From positions 129,400,486 to 129,464,485 of the forward strand of contig NW_020312785.1 of NCBI RefSeq assembly GCF_003265705.1: DNA of 64,000 bases, written 5' to 3'. Positions 52,891 to 64,000 of the stretch are shown one piece after another (position 1 is the first letter of the stretch; the number at the start of each line of letters is the position of its first letter). The DNA comes from Callorhinus ursinus (taxonomy: Eukaryota; Chordata; Mammalia; Carnivora; Otariidae). The translations under genes were made by a program, and so were the position numbers. Under the pieces are notes generated by a model. The model saw only the letters and a program-made list of their open reading frames with translations, was not told the DNA's origin and searched no databases.

Positions 52891-55484
52891 TCCCTCTATG
52901 GATGGCATACAGTTTTCAAGATCTCTGCCACTGGCCAATGGTGAAGAACGTGAGCAGGAGGGATATGTCTGGAACCTGCAGATAAGTAGGTTTAAAAGCC
53001 TGGAGCTGTGCCTGAGAAGGCTAAAGATCTCAGAAAAGATTTCTGAAAGAGGTGATAATGCCGATTCAGGGGGCCAAACTTCAGAGCTAATGAAAACGGC
53101 ATTAGAAAGTTTGATTTTTGGTAAAGAAACCAAGATTCCTCTCAGATTAAAACTAACACATCCAGATTGAAGCTCATCCAAGACCTAGTGATCTGAGGAG
53201 ATGCATGCTCACTAATCAACTAGATTCGGTCCTTCTTTCTTTGCTCTGATCACTAGGTTCAATACAGTGAGACAGGACCAAAGAGAGCTTAAGGGCAATA
53301 CCATTTTCCCACAATATAGAAATGAAAATCACGATGACCAGGCCAGTTTGATTCAGATACCCATCACCAAAAGTGGAGATTTGCAGTCTGAATTTTATAC
53401 AATGTGCTCCACTTTCTACTTTGGGCTATCTAACCCACTACCCATTACATTCAAAAGAGTCTTTGCTTCCTGGCTAGGTTTCTCATTAACCCCAAGTCCC
53501 AAGGTTGTATATGCCACTGTCTGGTAGGTAACTGATGGTGCTGTGGTTCCAATTTAATAAGAAATCTAATAACATCTACAGGAAAACTCACTGGGCATTG
53601 CTTTATTCCAAACACAATTTTGGGGAATCCATCTATAGGAAGAAATAACACAAAATATTGCAACAGGGCTCTGTGCTCAGAGAAATAACTAGTTACCAAA
53701 TGTGGGGGGAGGGTCATAGGGAAAATGGTTGGAGATACTCTGGACTTAACTAACACCAGTGGCATTCAGTGGTCAGTCTTTAGGAATCAAAAGCAATGTA
53801 TGTATTAGTTTCTTACAAACTTTCTTTTTACATAAAAAAATTATACAAGTAATACAGTTCATTATAGAAAAAAAAAGACATAAATGAGCAAAAATGAAAT
53901 TTGCCTGTCAACTCACCCCAAAGAGATAACCACTGTAGCATTTTGGTGTTTCTTCATCTTGGATTAGTATGTGTGACAGTGTGTACACACCTTTGTGTGT
54001 GCATTGAAACACAGGCTTAATAAACACAAAGTAACTTTTAAGCAACAAAGTAACCCAATTATTAAAACACACACCTTTCTAGTAAAGGCAGATGGAATGC
54101 ATATATCCATGTCAGGAAAGCTATCTCTTGATCTCTTATATGTAGAGGTTATGTATAGTTATCAGAGTGAGGACTTTTCAGTTCTTGGTATCAGGTGCCC
54201 ACAGGAGAGATAAGGGAGAAAGAGGTAAGGGCACATCCTTCTCATATTCAGGAACCAATTGTAATACAGTTGGACACTGTACTGTTTATGGGACATGCCT
54301 TGGGAGGGCCAGAGAATATTAACCAGAGTTAAGTTGCTTGTCCCTCACCATTTCTCACTCTACCTCATGACTTGCCTGCTCTATCTGGTGGTGTTGGCAG
54401 TAAGATACTGAAAATTTCCTCCTCCCTGTAGTTGAACAATTTACATAGATGGTTGAACTCTTTGACCTTTAGGTTCTTATGAATCCTGGAATCCAGTGAT
54501 AATTCAGTCTGTGAGTAGAATGGGCTCCTTCCATTTTCTGACTGCTAGTCTTATGGGTGGTTTAATTTGTTCTCTGATTTCTCCTAGATTCTCTTCTTGG
54601 TGGATGAATAGGTGATTTCAAATGTCTTTAGTGAAATCATCACGACGTTTATAGAAACATCTACTTAAGTTGGTTGCAGTTGCTTACATGGTCATCCTAG
54701 TGTACCCCACCCATCTCTTTCTTTTCTCTAAAATATTAACTCAGAACCATCTTATTTACCCAAAACAGTCAACACAGGCAATGATACATCAATTATCATG
54801 CCTAAGTCCATTATTCATCATTAAATAACATCGCTCAGGGAGTAACATCCCACACATAATTAATAGGTAGGTGAAGATTCTCTTAAGATTGCTGAATCTG
54901 TTTGACAACATCACAAGCTAACTTGTTCTCCCAGAGAACTTAACCATTTCTTGCTCTCCTAATTTGTGTCCCCATCTTTTTCCTTTTTCATGCTTACCAA
55001 ATAAGCCACATGCTGGCCAAATATGCCCTACTAAGGAAAATGCACCTGTAGTGCTAGTTTTGTTACCAGGAAGGGACACTAAATGGATGTCAGCATTTGG
55101 TTCTGTCTAGAAACAAACATGAAGAAACACAACTCTGGAAGCCACACTGCTCATCTGAGAATTGCATCTGCAAATTATCCCAAGTAAGTTGAAGAAACAT
55201 GGTTAATAACACCCCAGAAAACAATTAAGACCCATGTCAGTATGTGATAATCCAAGGGTGATATGTTTTCCCCAGCTCTTACATGCTCAGATATCTTGTT
55301 TTTCTAGACTAATAAACTATGCTGCCGCTTTATCAAGCATATTATTATGAAAACAAACTCCATCTGTTTGTTCAACAAGGACTTGGAGATTTTCTTTTTA
55401 TTTGACACTTGGCAATGTCTGCTTAATTGCCAAGTATTTCCCGCATGTAAAATAGGTAGACATGGTTAAATATTACTAACATTT

Positions 55485-55812
55485 TCCATCTTTTTTGATA
55501 GCAGCTTCATTAAGATGTAATTCACATACCATACAATTCAATAGCTTTTTCTATATTCACAGTTGTGAATTTCTCAGCGCAATTTTAGAACATTTTAATC
55601 ATCCCCCAAAGAAATCCGGTACCTTTAGAAGACACCCGCATTCCTCCTATCCCTTTTTCCCCCTCCACCCTAAGCAACCACTAACCTATGTTTCTACAGA
55701 TTTGCCTATTCTAGATATTTCATACAAATGAAATTATACATTTTGTGGTCTTTTGTGACTGGCTTTTAACTTAACATAATATTTTCAAGGTTTATCCATG
55801 TTGCAGCTTAAC
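55485..55812 (-). mobile_element. Old LINE-1 fragment, reverse
   Basis: 'CATTAAGATGTAATTCACAT', 'GATTTGCCTATTCTAGATAT' and 'GTTTATCCATGTTGCAGC' match the reverse strand of an old L1 3' region. Confidence 0.7.
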
Positions 55813-56675
55813 ACTACTTTAAAAAACTTGACTCTCAGAGGGACTTGGTATGTGGAAGGGGAAAGTTGTTTATATTTACACTAGAAATCATGCAAGAGGC
55901 AGTGAGCTGGTTTCTTGGTTTGCACTAGATTCAAGGCTTTCCCATGTATGAGTAAAATCAGAAGGCTATCTAGTTTAATTCTCTTGAGTGAATTACAACA
56001 TCACCTCAGGTCCTAGGAGGAGAAACACTGGCACCTCTTGTCACCTTGGCAAACACACAAAGCTTAGGGAATAGAACATAAGGCAGATTGATCTTGATGG
56101 TAGATGTAAAGTAGAAGGTGCTGCCTAGGAAGGTAGATCTTGCAGAAGAGAGAGGAGCTGAGTTCAGAGACCATTTCCAATCTGGTCTATCATACCTTCA
56201 GTATAGGACCCCTTGCCAAACGAAACTATCTAAAAGGAGCAGTGGTTATCACTGGTGGTCAGAAATACTCTGGGCGGTTCATAGAGGTCCATGTTGCTGA
56301 TTCATCTTGTAGAACTATCAATTTAGAGCCATCAAAGAATCCTGAGTAGTTTGGGTCAGGATAGCAGATGAGACTATATATTAATACCCTTAAGGAAGCT
56401 AAATAATTAGCGGGTTTAGTCATTCTTTCAATTTTATATTGAACTTTCTCAATTCATCTGATAGCTCAGACTCTTCTGATTTAAGGTTCCCTCCCACCCC
56501 AACTAGCACCTTCTTCCCTGTGTCATTTCTTTATATATGTAAAAAATCTTGAATGGCTCATCTCTTAGCCTTTTCCCAACATACTAATGCTGATTCCTTT
56601 TACACTTAATTCCTAGTATAAGGTACCAAGTTTTACATCATGTTAATTTTAACTCTCTGAGAAACACTGTATTAA

Positions 56676-56699
56676 TCCATCCATCTATCCATCCATCCA
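56676..56699. repeat. (ATCC)n simple repeat
   Basis: About six ATCC units with one variant. Confidence 0.8.
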
Positions 56700-57710
56700 G
56701 ACACAGCCATTAATTTATTTAATATACATGCATGGCCCTAGTATGTCAGACACTGGATACATACCTGAAACTGCATTAACTTTAAAGGTATTCTTTCATT
56801 GCTGTCTGCGAATTTCCAGAAGAGCTGCCCCAGAGGCTCCTATTTCACCAAATCATTCCTCAGAACAGCAACCATCTTTCCATGTTCCCTACTACCCTCA
56901 AGGAATCACTGAGCATCTTTGCTTTCCACCTTGCCCCCTGGCTGGCTAGACCCTTGCTGCTGGGTGATGGAAGGCATGGAGTCCTAAGTCTTCCAACTCT
57001 AAAACACTGGGGGTGGAGGAGGACAAGGGAAGCAGAAAGACGACTAGATCAGAGGTGTTAATTCAGAGAAGGGGAGGGGACATGATGAAGGGACTGTGGA
57101 TTTCCACCATCTGGAAATCTTAGGGCAGGAAAGGGGGGTAAAGCAAGTTTCAGATTATTTCTTCTGACTCAAAAATTCCTGAGACTAAAATATATTCATT
57201 TTTAGGGCTAAGTTTGGGTTTAATAAAGTTTCATGGACAAGTCACTAGCTAAACTTCCTTGTCCCTGTCCTTGTAGACTCAAGTTTTTAGTAGCTGACAT
57301 AACCTTTCAATCCATAATCAGAACTAAAACACTTGAAGATGCAAATCACTAGGAAAGGGAATAGATTGGTATAATGAGTTTCAGTCAAAATTTTAATCAA
57401 AGGGGGCACACACACTGGCAGTCCACAGTGTTTGGATTGCAGAGTGTTTAAAAATCTCAGCCAGCTTTTAAAACTGGGACATTTTAGGTGAAATCCAGAT
57501 TTCCTGCTTCATGTGAAAAATCAGAAGATCTGGCAATAGTGAGCCCAAATTCTCATAGGGTGACAATCAACTGAACCAAGAAGGGCAGCCCATCTTCTAA
57601 GAAAGAGACATACCTTTGAGTTTACTGCAGTCCCTACCACTCCCTATTGTACCCCAACCCTGCAGCTAAATGTCACTTGTCATTTATGTTTCTGCTTACA
57701 TTGTCTTTTT

Positions 57711-57904
57711 TTTAAAAAATATTTTATTTATTTATTTGACAGAGAGAGAGAGAGTGAGAGCAGGAACACAAGCAGGGGGAGTGGGAGAGGGAGAAGCAAG
57801 TTCCCGCAGAGCAGGGAGTCTGATGCGGGGCTCAATCCCAGGACCCTGGGACCATGACCTGAGCCAAAGGCAGACACTTAACAACTGAGCCACCCAGGTG
57901 CCCC
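57711..57904 (-). mobile_element. CAN-type SINE with target-site duplication
   Basis: Full-length reverse copy. Direct repeat CATTGTCTTTTT at 57699-57710 and from 57908. Confidence 0.94.
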
Positions 57905-58860
57905 TTGCATTGTCTTTTTATAGGTAAAGAAATATTTCACAGATTTTTAATTTTTGTCAAAAGTGGGAAGACAAAAGTAATTCAAGGAAAAGGAGCGAGA
58001 ATATATTTCTTTATGAAAGTTAAAAATACTTTTTATCATATAACATGCATACAATATGTGTGTTGGTTGAAAAATTTAAATTAAGCAGTCCTTATGAAAC
58101 AAAGTGCCTCTCTCCCATTCCTCTCAGCTCTCTGGCACTTGTAGGCATTGGAGTTTTAGAACTCTGGTACTAATGAAGTTCTTTTCCTGTCTTAAAAGAA
58201 GGGATGGGTTGGAAAGCAGGAAGGTAAAGTGTATTAGAAGAGTGGGGAATCGGAGGGGAGCAGAAAGGGTCACCAGAAATGGGTACTAGTTGCCTCTGAT
58301 TTTGCCCTGAGAGTCAGCTTATGGCATTGGGCTTACACAGAAGTTCCCACAGTTATTTCAGATCCTGCATGTTTGAGAAAAAATGGGTGCTTTCCTTTAT
58401 CTGAAAATCCATTCAGAATGAGATTTAGGGTTATAGCTCTAAAAACGTGGACTATCAGCCCTTCTTCCCTTTAATGAAGGGAATGAGTGGTTGCATTTGT
58501 CATCAGGATACCATCATGGTTGTTAAAAGCTCTATTGGTCTGCCTGCAGGTCATAATAGATGTGCACTTCACAGAGTGTGAAGTAAAGGAGGTGATTGCC
58601 TTCATGGTGCTTATGATCTAGATAGAGTTTACATAAACAAGCATATATGATGAAGAGAACCCGATTCTAGACTATAGGAATGAACTATAACACATAAGTA
58701 GTAAGTATAACACATAAGTAAGTAGTATGTTGCATGTATATATATGTTCAAGTCCACTTTGAAACAACTTGGTACACAAAAATCTAGACTTTTCATTATG
58801 AAAACTGAGGAGGGATTTTCACATTACAAAAAGATCCTCTACTTCAGATGTTCTCTGGAT

Positions 58861-58893
58861 ATCGCTTCTTGGCCTTTTGGCTAAGATCAAGTG
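58861..58893 (+). pseudogene. Truncated, tailless U2 snRNA retropseudogene
   Basis: The 33 bases equal the 5' end of U2 spliceosomal RNA (ATCGCTTCTTGGCCTTTTGG and so on), with one change from the canonical CTCGGCC. Everything after U2 position 33 is missing and there is no A-tail. The exact 16-bp direct repeat CAGATGTTCTCTGGAT lies at 58845-58860 and 58894-58909, proving insertion by retroposition. Not a functional snRNA gene. Confidence 0.95.
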
Positions 58894-58926
58894 CAGATGT
58901 TCTCTGGATATTACATTCTTTTAATG

Positions 58927-59050
58927 CAGTGGTTCTCAATGAGGGGTGATTTCACCCCAGAGGGACACTTGGCAATATCTGGACACACTATTGGTTGTCA
59001 TAACAGGGTGGGAGCAGTTGTGTGCTACTGGAATAGAGTGCATGGTGTTG
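58927..59050 (+). mobile_element. MER20 DNA transposon fragment (hAT-Charlie)
   Basis: It starts at the terminal repeat 'CAGTGGTTCTCAATGAGG', then 'GACACTTGGCAATATCTGGA' and 'TTGGTTGTCATAACAGGGTG', as in MER20. The right half is missing or diverged. Confidence 0.85.
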
Positions 59051-59299
59051 GAGAGAATGTGGTTCTGGTTAAATAGAAGATGCTGGTGGGTTCTGAGCTG
59101 AGTTAGCGACCTGAGGTGATGGGGCTGAGAATGGCAGGGCACATACCGGGGTATGGCTGGCAGTGGCTGGTAGCTAGAAAAAGCATCACTAGTTCAGGGA
59201 AGTATGGCAGAGAGAGGGGTACCTGGAGAAACTGGCCAAGATTTCTGGAAAAGAGAGTGTGGGCAGAAGTACAAAGCCAGAATCAAAACTTCCCTTTAG

Positions 59300-60163
59300 A
59301 ACCCTCCTACACTGTTGGTGGGAATGCAAGCTGGTGCAGCCACTCTGGAAAACAGTATGGAGGTTCCTCAAAAAGTTGAAAATAGAGCTACCATATGATC
59401 CAGCAATTGCACTACTGGGTATTTACCCCAAAGATACAAATGTAGGGATCCAAAGGGGTACATGCACCCCGATGTTTATAACAGCAATGTCCACAACAGC
59501 CAAACTGTGGAAAGAGCCAAGGTGTCCATTGACAGATGAATGGATAAAGAAGATGTGGTATATATATAAATGGAATATTATGCAGCCATCAAAAGGAATG
59601 AAATCTTGCCATTTGCAATGATGTGGATGGAACTGGAGGGTATTATGCTGAATGAAATAAGTCAACCAGAGAAAGACATGTATCATATGACCTCACTGAT
59701 ATGAGGAATTCTTAATCTCAGGAAACAAACTGAGGGTTGCTGGAGTGGTGCGGGGGTGGGAGGGATGGGGTGGCTGGGTGATAGACATTGGGTATGTGCT
59801 ATGGTGAGCGCTGTGAATTGTGTAAGACTGTTGAATCACAGACCTGTACCTCTGAAACAAATAATACATTATATGTTAAAAAAAAAAAAGAAGAAGAAGA
59901 TAGCAGGAGGGGAAGAATGAAGGGGGGGAAATTGGAGGGGGAGACGAACCATGAGAGACGATGGACTCTGAGAAACAAACTGAGGGTTCTAGAGGAGAAG
60001 GGGGTGGGGGGATGGGTTAGCCTGGTGATGGGTATTAAGGAGGGCACATTTGCATAGAGCACTGGGTATTATAACCAAACAATGAATCATGGAACACTAC
60101 ATCAAAAACTAATGATGTAATGTATGGTGATTAACATAACATAATAATAAAAAAAATTAAAAA
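59300..60163 (+). mobile_element. 5'-truncated caniform LINE-1 with target-site duplication
   Basis: About 860 bp of ORF2 end and 3' UTR ('GGAATGCAAGCTGGTGCAGC' to 'GAACACTACATCAAAAACTA' and A-rich tail). The direct repeat AAAACTTCCCTTTAG / AAAACTTCGCTTTAG is at 59285-59299 and 60164-60178. It has no coding capacity; the frame at 59259-59621 is an ORF2 end remnant. Confidence 0.93.
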
Positions 60164-61381
60164 AAAACTTCGCTTTAGGGCAGGAAAGCTAGAATCTTCC
60201 CTGTGGGTAGGGAAGAGTTGGTGGTGTTAGTGTTTGATCTAACAGGGCATGGAAAAGGGTTTTAAAGTTTGAGGAGGAGCCCCGTAGTGGGTGCAGAGGG
60301 CAGGGAATCATGGCCACTGAGTGGCTGGAAGCAGAAGGCTTTGAGAAGGGGGTGACCATGGAGAGAAGAGGACAGCGCAGCACGGCAGGAAGTTTCTGCA
60401 GATGACAATGGGGGGGTGGGGTGACTACTCAAAAGCACACGTCTCCAGCAGAACAGGAAATTCTCTAAAGCAGCTAGTACAGCACAGAGAGAGCGGAGCT
60501 GGAGGGGGTGGGTACCAAGGACAGCGCACGGAACCTCGGCAGTCATGAGGGTCTGGAAGAGGAAGAATACAGACACCAAGTGAGCACTGGTACTTAGTAT
60601 CAGTACAAGAAGATGGGGGTCATAAAAGCTAGACCCGAACAGAGGGTAGAGTGGGAGGCAACGGGACCTCAGGTTCAATGCACCTGGATGCTGAGAGCTA
60701 AGAAAAAAAGCTTTTGAGTTTGTGGGTAAGTGTTCATCAGGGATGCAAGGTGGCAGACACGAACCCCATATACAGTAAAGAAGCAGCACCAACAGTCTTT
60801 CACAAGCCTGGCGTCATCTGACTTCAGTTTCTCATCATGCCTTGGACTCCTGCTATTGGCTTCCATTGTGAGGAATGGCAGTGGGTGCTCTAGGATGAGG
60901 TTAGGAAATCCAGTGACATTTCTGAAGGACGTGCCTTTGAGAAGGCAGGAACCTAACCCTTGGCAAAGAAAGGACAGAAGAGGCAATTCATGCACTTGGA
61001 CTGCACTTGGACTAGGTTTGGAAACTACAACTGTTCCTTACTTTGCTTCCAGTTCTAGAGACTGAGAGGAGGCACTTTTACTTAACCTTTTTAGCAGCAT
61101 TTTGTATTTAAAAAAAATGGTTCTATTGTTTTCTGGAGTGGTATTATCTCTTAATAGTATATAGGGGGCAGTGCCTAATTTGAAAGCCTAACCTTGTGTC
61201 AGCATCCCTGCAATTACATAAGCATTATAGAAGAATCTGCAGTTGCATTAACTTCTCAAGTATTATATTTCAAAGACATGATGTCTGCAACACTTAGTGC
61301 ATTGGGTAGACTAATCATATGTGTTTAAATTAAACACATTCAACTAGAGGGGAGAGAAGGGACAAGCAAGAGAGGGGCAGA

Positions 61382-61530
61382 AGGAGGAAGAGAGGTAACG
61401 GGGAGTGGGGGTCAGGGGCGACAGAAGGGAGGAAGAGAGGTAACGGGGAGTGGGGGTCAGGGGCGACAGAAAGGAGGAAGAGAGGTAACGGGGAGTGGGG
61501 GTCAGGGGCGACAGAAAGGAGGAAGAGAGG
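61382..61530. repeat. 45-bp minisatellite, about 3.3 copies
   Basis: Tandem units of exactly 45 bp (61382, 61427, 61472, partial from 61517), almost identical and purine-rich, with the core GGTAACGGGGAGTGGGGG. Because 45 is divisible by three, a chance minus-strand frame shows a repeated 15-residue block. Confidence 0.92.
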
Positions 61531-62199
61531 CAGGAAGGGAAGGAGAGGGAAATGTTAAGAAAGAAATGGAAATAGTGTGCGATCATCTCATCTTCAGGTT
61601 TGTGGCTGGGAGTCATTATGTGGTTGGGAGACTCATGAATCTTCCCCTTTTTTTGGGTTCCTTCCTGCCTGTTTCTCCAGAGACTGGGTGTGAATCTAGG
61701 GCTTAAGAGTACCTGTTTCTCATGGAACATTTTTTTTTTTCTGGGGAGACTTTGGAGCCACCCCATGTCTGACTCTACTGTATAGCAACCCTTCTCTGAC
61801 TTTGAAAGAGGCTAAGGAAATTCTAATCTTATTTCTCTGGGGCTTTACTCTTCTTTTTAATCCAGTCCTCTTGTTGTGGATCACTTCAAACATCCCTCAC
61901 CTTTCCATTTAATTTCCATTTCTAATGTCTACATGATTATTCACATACATTAGATTCCTGTCCCCGAGACAGAGTCAGAAAGGACAGTTTGAGGGGCAGT
62001 TCCTGCTTTGGTTATTAATATTTCTCTCTGCAATGCTAAGAATGTGGCTTTAGAACAAGAACATGTGCGATCAAAACCCGAACTGAACAGGACCCCATCT
62101 CCTTTATCTGGACTCAAAAAAGTAGGAATTTCTTATTCTCTTGGACATGATAACCAACTCTGATGCAAACACACTACAAATTTTTGGACATGCAATTCC

Positions 62200-62660
62200 T
62201 ATAAAGGCGGCACACAGAAGGTAAAGCAAATAATCCCGAGGACCCGGGTCGCACAGGACAGACATTTCAGAGAACGATTCTATTTAAGCAGACCCAGAGG
62301 CCGACTGGCAAAGCCGCCTGCAGGGCAGCCAGACTCAAGCTGTTTGGGGATGTTGGAACGTGACTGGAATTTCTGATGGAAACACCCAGTGACTCCCCCC
62401 CCCCCCCCCCAAAAAAAAAAGGAAAAGGAAAAGGAAAGCAAAAGACACTGACTTTTAACTCTGCTGAAATCCTGGTCACAAAAGAGAAGACACAACACCC
62501 GGATTGCCCATTCCCTTCCCTCCGGCTGATTTCCAAACCTCCTCTTTCCTTCCTCCTGAGCTAGGGGCCAGGGTGAAGGGAGTGAGCAGAACGGGCTGTG
62601 ATGGCTGATTTTCACACGACAAATCAAGGCAAGGTTACTTGAAAGACATAAAAACGAGGA
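62200..62660. other. Unique intron segment with raised CpG
   Basis: It has roughly a dozen CpG sites in 460 bp, more than its surroundings. A TATAAAGG lies near 62200 on the plus strand, and a C-run/A-run at 62394-62436. No exon is recognised. A regulatory element is possible but unproven. Confidence 0.3.
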
Positions 62661-64000
62661 GCTCGCATCCTCTTATTTGTCCCTAACTTTTAAAAATTAA
62701 AAATGTGTTTTTCTCATATTCTATAGAAAAAAAAAAGACAGACATTACATTTTGCATTTCAGCCTTCCCTCTAAGTGAAAATGATACTGGCTCTGCCCCC
62801 CACCCTAATTCTTGAAGCTTTAGTTTAAATTTGATTCAATGAACTGAATTCTGACTCTTTGTTCGTGTCCTCCAAGCTTCAGGAGCTTGCTAATGTTTCT
62901 CCCTCTTGGCTACAAACATAGAAACAGAAAAACAGCACAAAGAGAACTAAAAGTCATTCTAAAGTCTACCATTAAGATAACTAGTCGACCCTGGGTCCTG
63001 TAGTCTTCCTTTATTTCATCTATGTGTACTTACAGTACATTTTTTTACAAGATTATGATCATTTCCTATACACTAGAAAATTCCAATTAAAGGCTAAAGA
63101 ATAAGCCATCCTTAAGAAAAAAAAAAAACAATGACAAAGTTAAGACAGCTGTGCTACTGACCAGTTTATAAGCACTATAGTGACAGCAACAAATCCAGAT
63201 GAAACAATTACGAATTTCATGAAAACAGATAAAAATCCAATTGGAATAATGAGGCCTGACCCACTGAACACCTGTTTATAGTCTTAATTTTGCCTTAAGG
63301 AGATACTACTGATGTCCTCCAACAACAACAAAAATCAATAATGGATCAATATGGATAAACGTGTTGGCTACGACCTTTTGTCCTAAGAGACAGTTAACAG
63401 CTGGGTTTAGTTTTACTGGGATTTACTTAAAGACTTGTAACAGTAAATAATGGAGCATTTAAGAATATTTGCCTGCTTTGATTTAGTGAGTTTGGCAGGT
63501 GGCTGTGGCCTTTTCAATGGCATATGGCTTTGGGAAATTACATCAATATATGCATACAATGTGTCTTAGCCTCTAGTTCAAGCGTCAAATTAACTAGCAA
63601 AGAATCTCTGGTTTAATGTTTTATGAGCAAATATTCTCCAGCACTGCTTGAAGAAAACATCATGAAAAGACAAAAGAAAAAAAGAGTAAAAGAGCCTGAA
63701 AAGTTTTGCAGGAATTTTTAAGAATAGCAGAATGCCCTGATAGAAAGGTAGTCACCAATATTATCTTGTGATCCCACAACACTGTGAGAGGCATATCCAG
63801 ACATGTCTAATGAAGCAGAGTTCACTTCTTCTTTTCAAAGATAAATTACTTATAAGTATAATATTAAATGAAATAGAAAGCACACATTCAATCTATCTCA
63901 AATGTTCCCATTAGGGGACTTCTGTGGTGTGCCTTTCGTAAGGCATGAGAGAAATTCTGATACCCTTCAAGAGGATGTGAAAATAAACGAAAATGCAGAC

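Larger units (their letters stand above)
49850..64000 (-). other. THRB: THRB intron upstream of the first zinc-finger exon (5' end outside the window)
   Basis: At least 14.15 kb of intron. I looked on the minus strand for the beta-1 exon that ends in KKCK and for the beta-2-specific first exon and saw neither, so both must lie beyond 64000. Contents include a duplicated 150-bp block, three L1 pieces, an L2, one SINE, a U2 retropseudogene, MER20 and a minisatellite, all listed separately. 53815-54080 resembles an old mammalian interspersed repeat I cannot name. 62640-64000 shows no recognisable repeat apart from short A-rich runs, and no exon. Confidence 0.85.

Noticed and set aside
52837..53181. 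Paired frames of about 100 residues on both strands
   Set aside because: Mirror frames in L2-adjacent intron DNA with no domain or splice support.
56118..56349. Two overlapping frames resembling a possible processed pseudogene
   Set aside because: I could not recognise any parent protein, and no A-tail or target-site duplication is visible.
60262..60792. 176-residue minus-strand open frame
   Set aside because: Low-complexity Leu/Ser/Pro-rich composition, no recognisable domain and no splice or start context. Consistent with a chance frame in intron sequence.
61344..61766. 140-residue minus-strand frame with repeated 15-residue blocks
   Set aside because: The repeat comes from the 45-bp minisatellite being a multiple of three; nothing else supports coding.

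Overview
The window is nuclear DNA from a carnivoran mammal and carries the 3' part of the thyroid hormone receptor beta gene (THRB, NR1A2) on the minus strand. The host group is read from the repeats. At least twelve tRNA-Lys-derived CAN-type SINEs are present, of the caniform type with the 'GGAGCCTGCTTCTCCCTC' segment. L1 3' ends also match caniform carnivores. I saw no dog-specific SINEC_Cf copies and no cat-type SINEs, so an arctoid caniform (bear, seal or mustelid group) is the best guess. This is an inference, not a species call.

Layout in transcription order (right to left). 64000-49850 is a large intron whose 5' exon lies outside the window. Six coding exons follow: 49749-49849 (101 bp, first zinc finger), 44366-44513 (148 bp, second zinc finger), 41272-41477 (206 bp, hinge), 31765-31911 (147 bp), 26136-26394 (259 bp) and 19370-19611 (242 bp, ends at the TAG stop). 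The last three form the ligand-binding domain. Every junction has AG/GT splice sites and the phases join without a break. Together they encode residues 96-461 in human TR-beta-1 numbering, plus the split Gly-95 codon. Asn-331, the residue that separates beta from alpha receptors, is present, so this is THRB and not THRA. All zinc-binding cysteines, the hormone contacts and the C-terminal activation helix are intact.

The 3' UTR runs leftward from 19369. By length, candidate poly(A) signals and the absence of young transposons it probably ends near 14.5-14.8 kb. It holds a UG-rich/Z-DNA-prone tract, two adjacent hairpins and seed matches for several microRNAs reported to act on THRB. Positions 1 to about 14.5 kb are intergenic DNA downstream of the gene, made mostly of repeats.

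The introns and flanks hold layers of mobile DNA: ancient MIR, L2, MER5A, MER20, a MaLR-type LTR and old L1 pieces; carnivore SINEs, many with clear target-site duplications; a 2.3 kb dead L1 with a recognisable reverse-transcriptase motif; a younger truncated L1; an ERV1-type LTR; and a 33-nt tailless U2 snRNA retropseudogene. I found no other protein-coding gene, no tRNA gene and no CRISPR array. The most unusual items are the duplicated segment around the first zinc-finger exon, the tailless U2 retrocopy with its exact target-site duplication, the 3' UTR hairpins and the 45-bp minisatellite. I see no convincing new biological system here.
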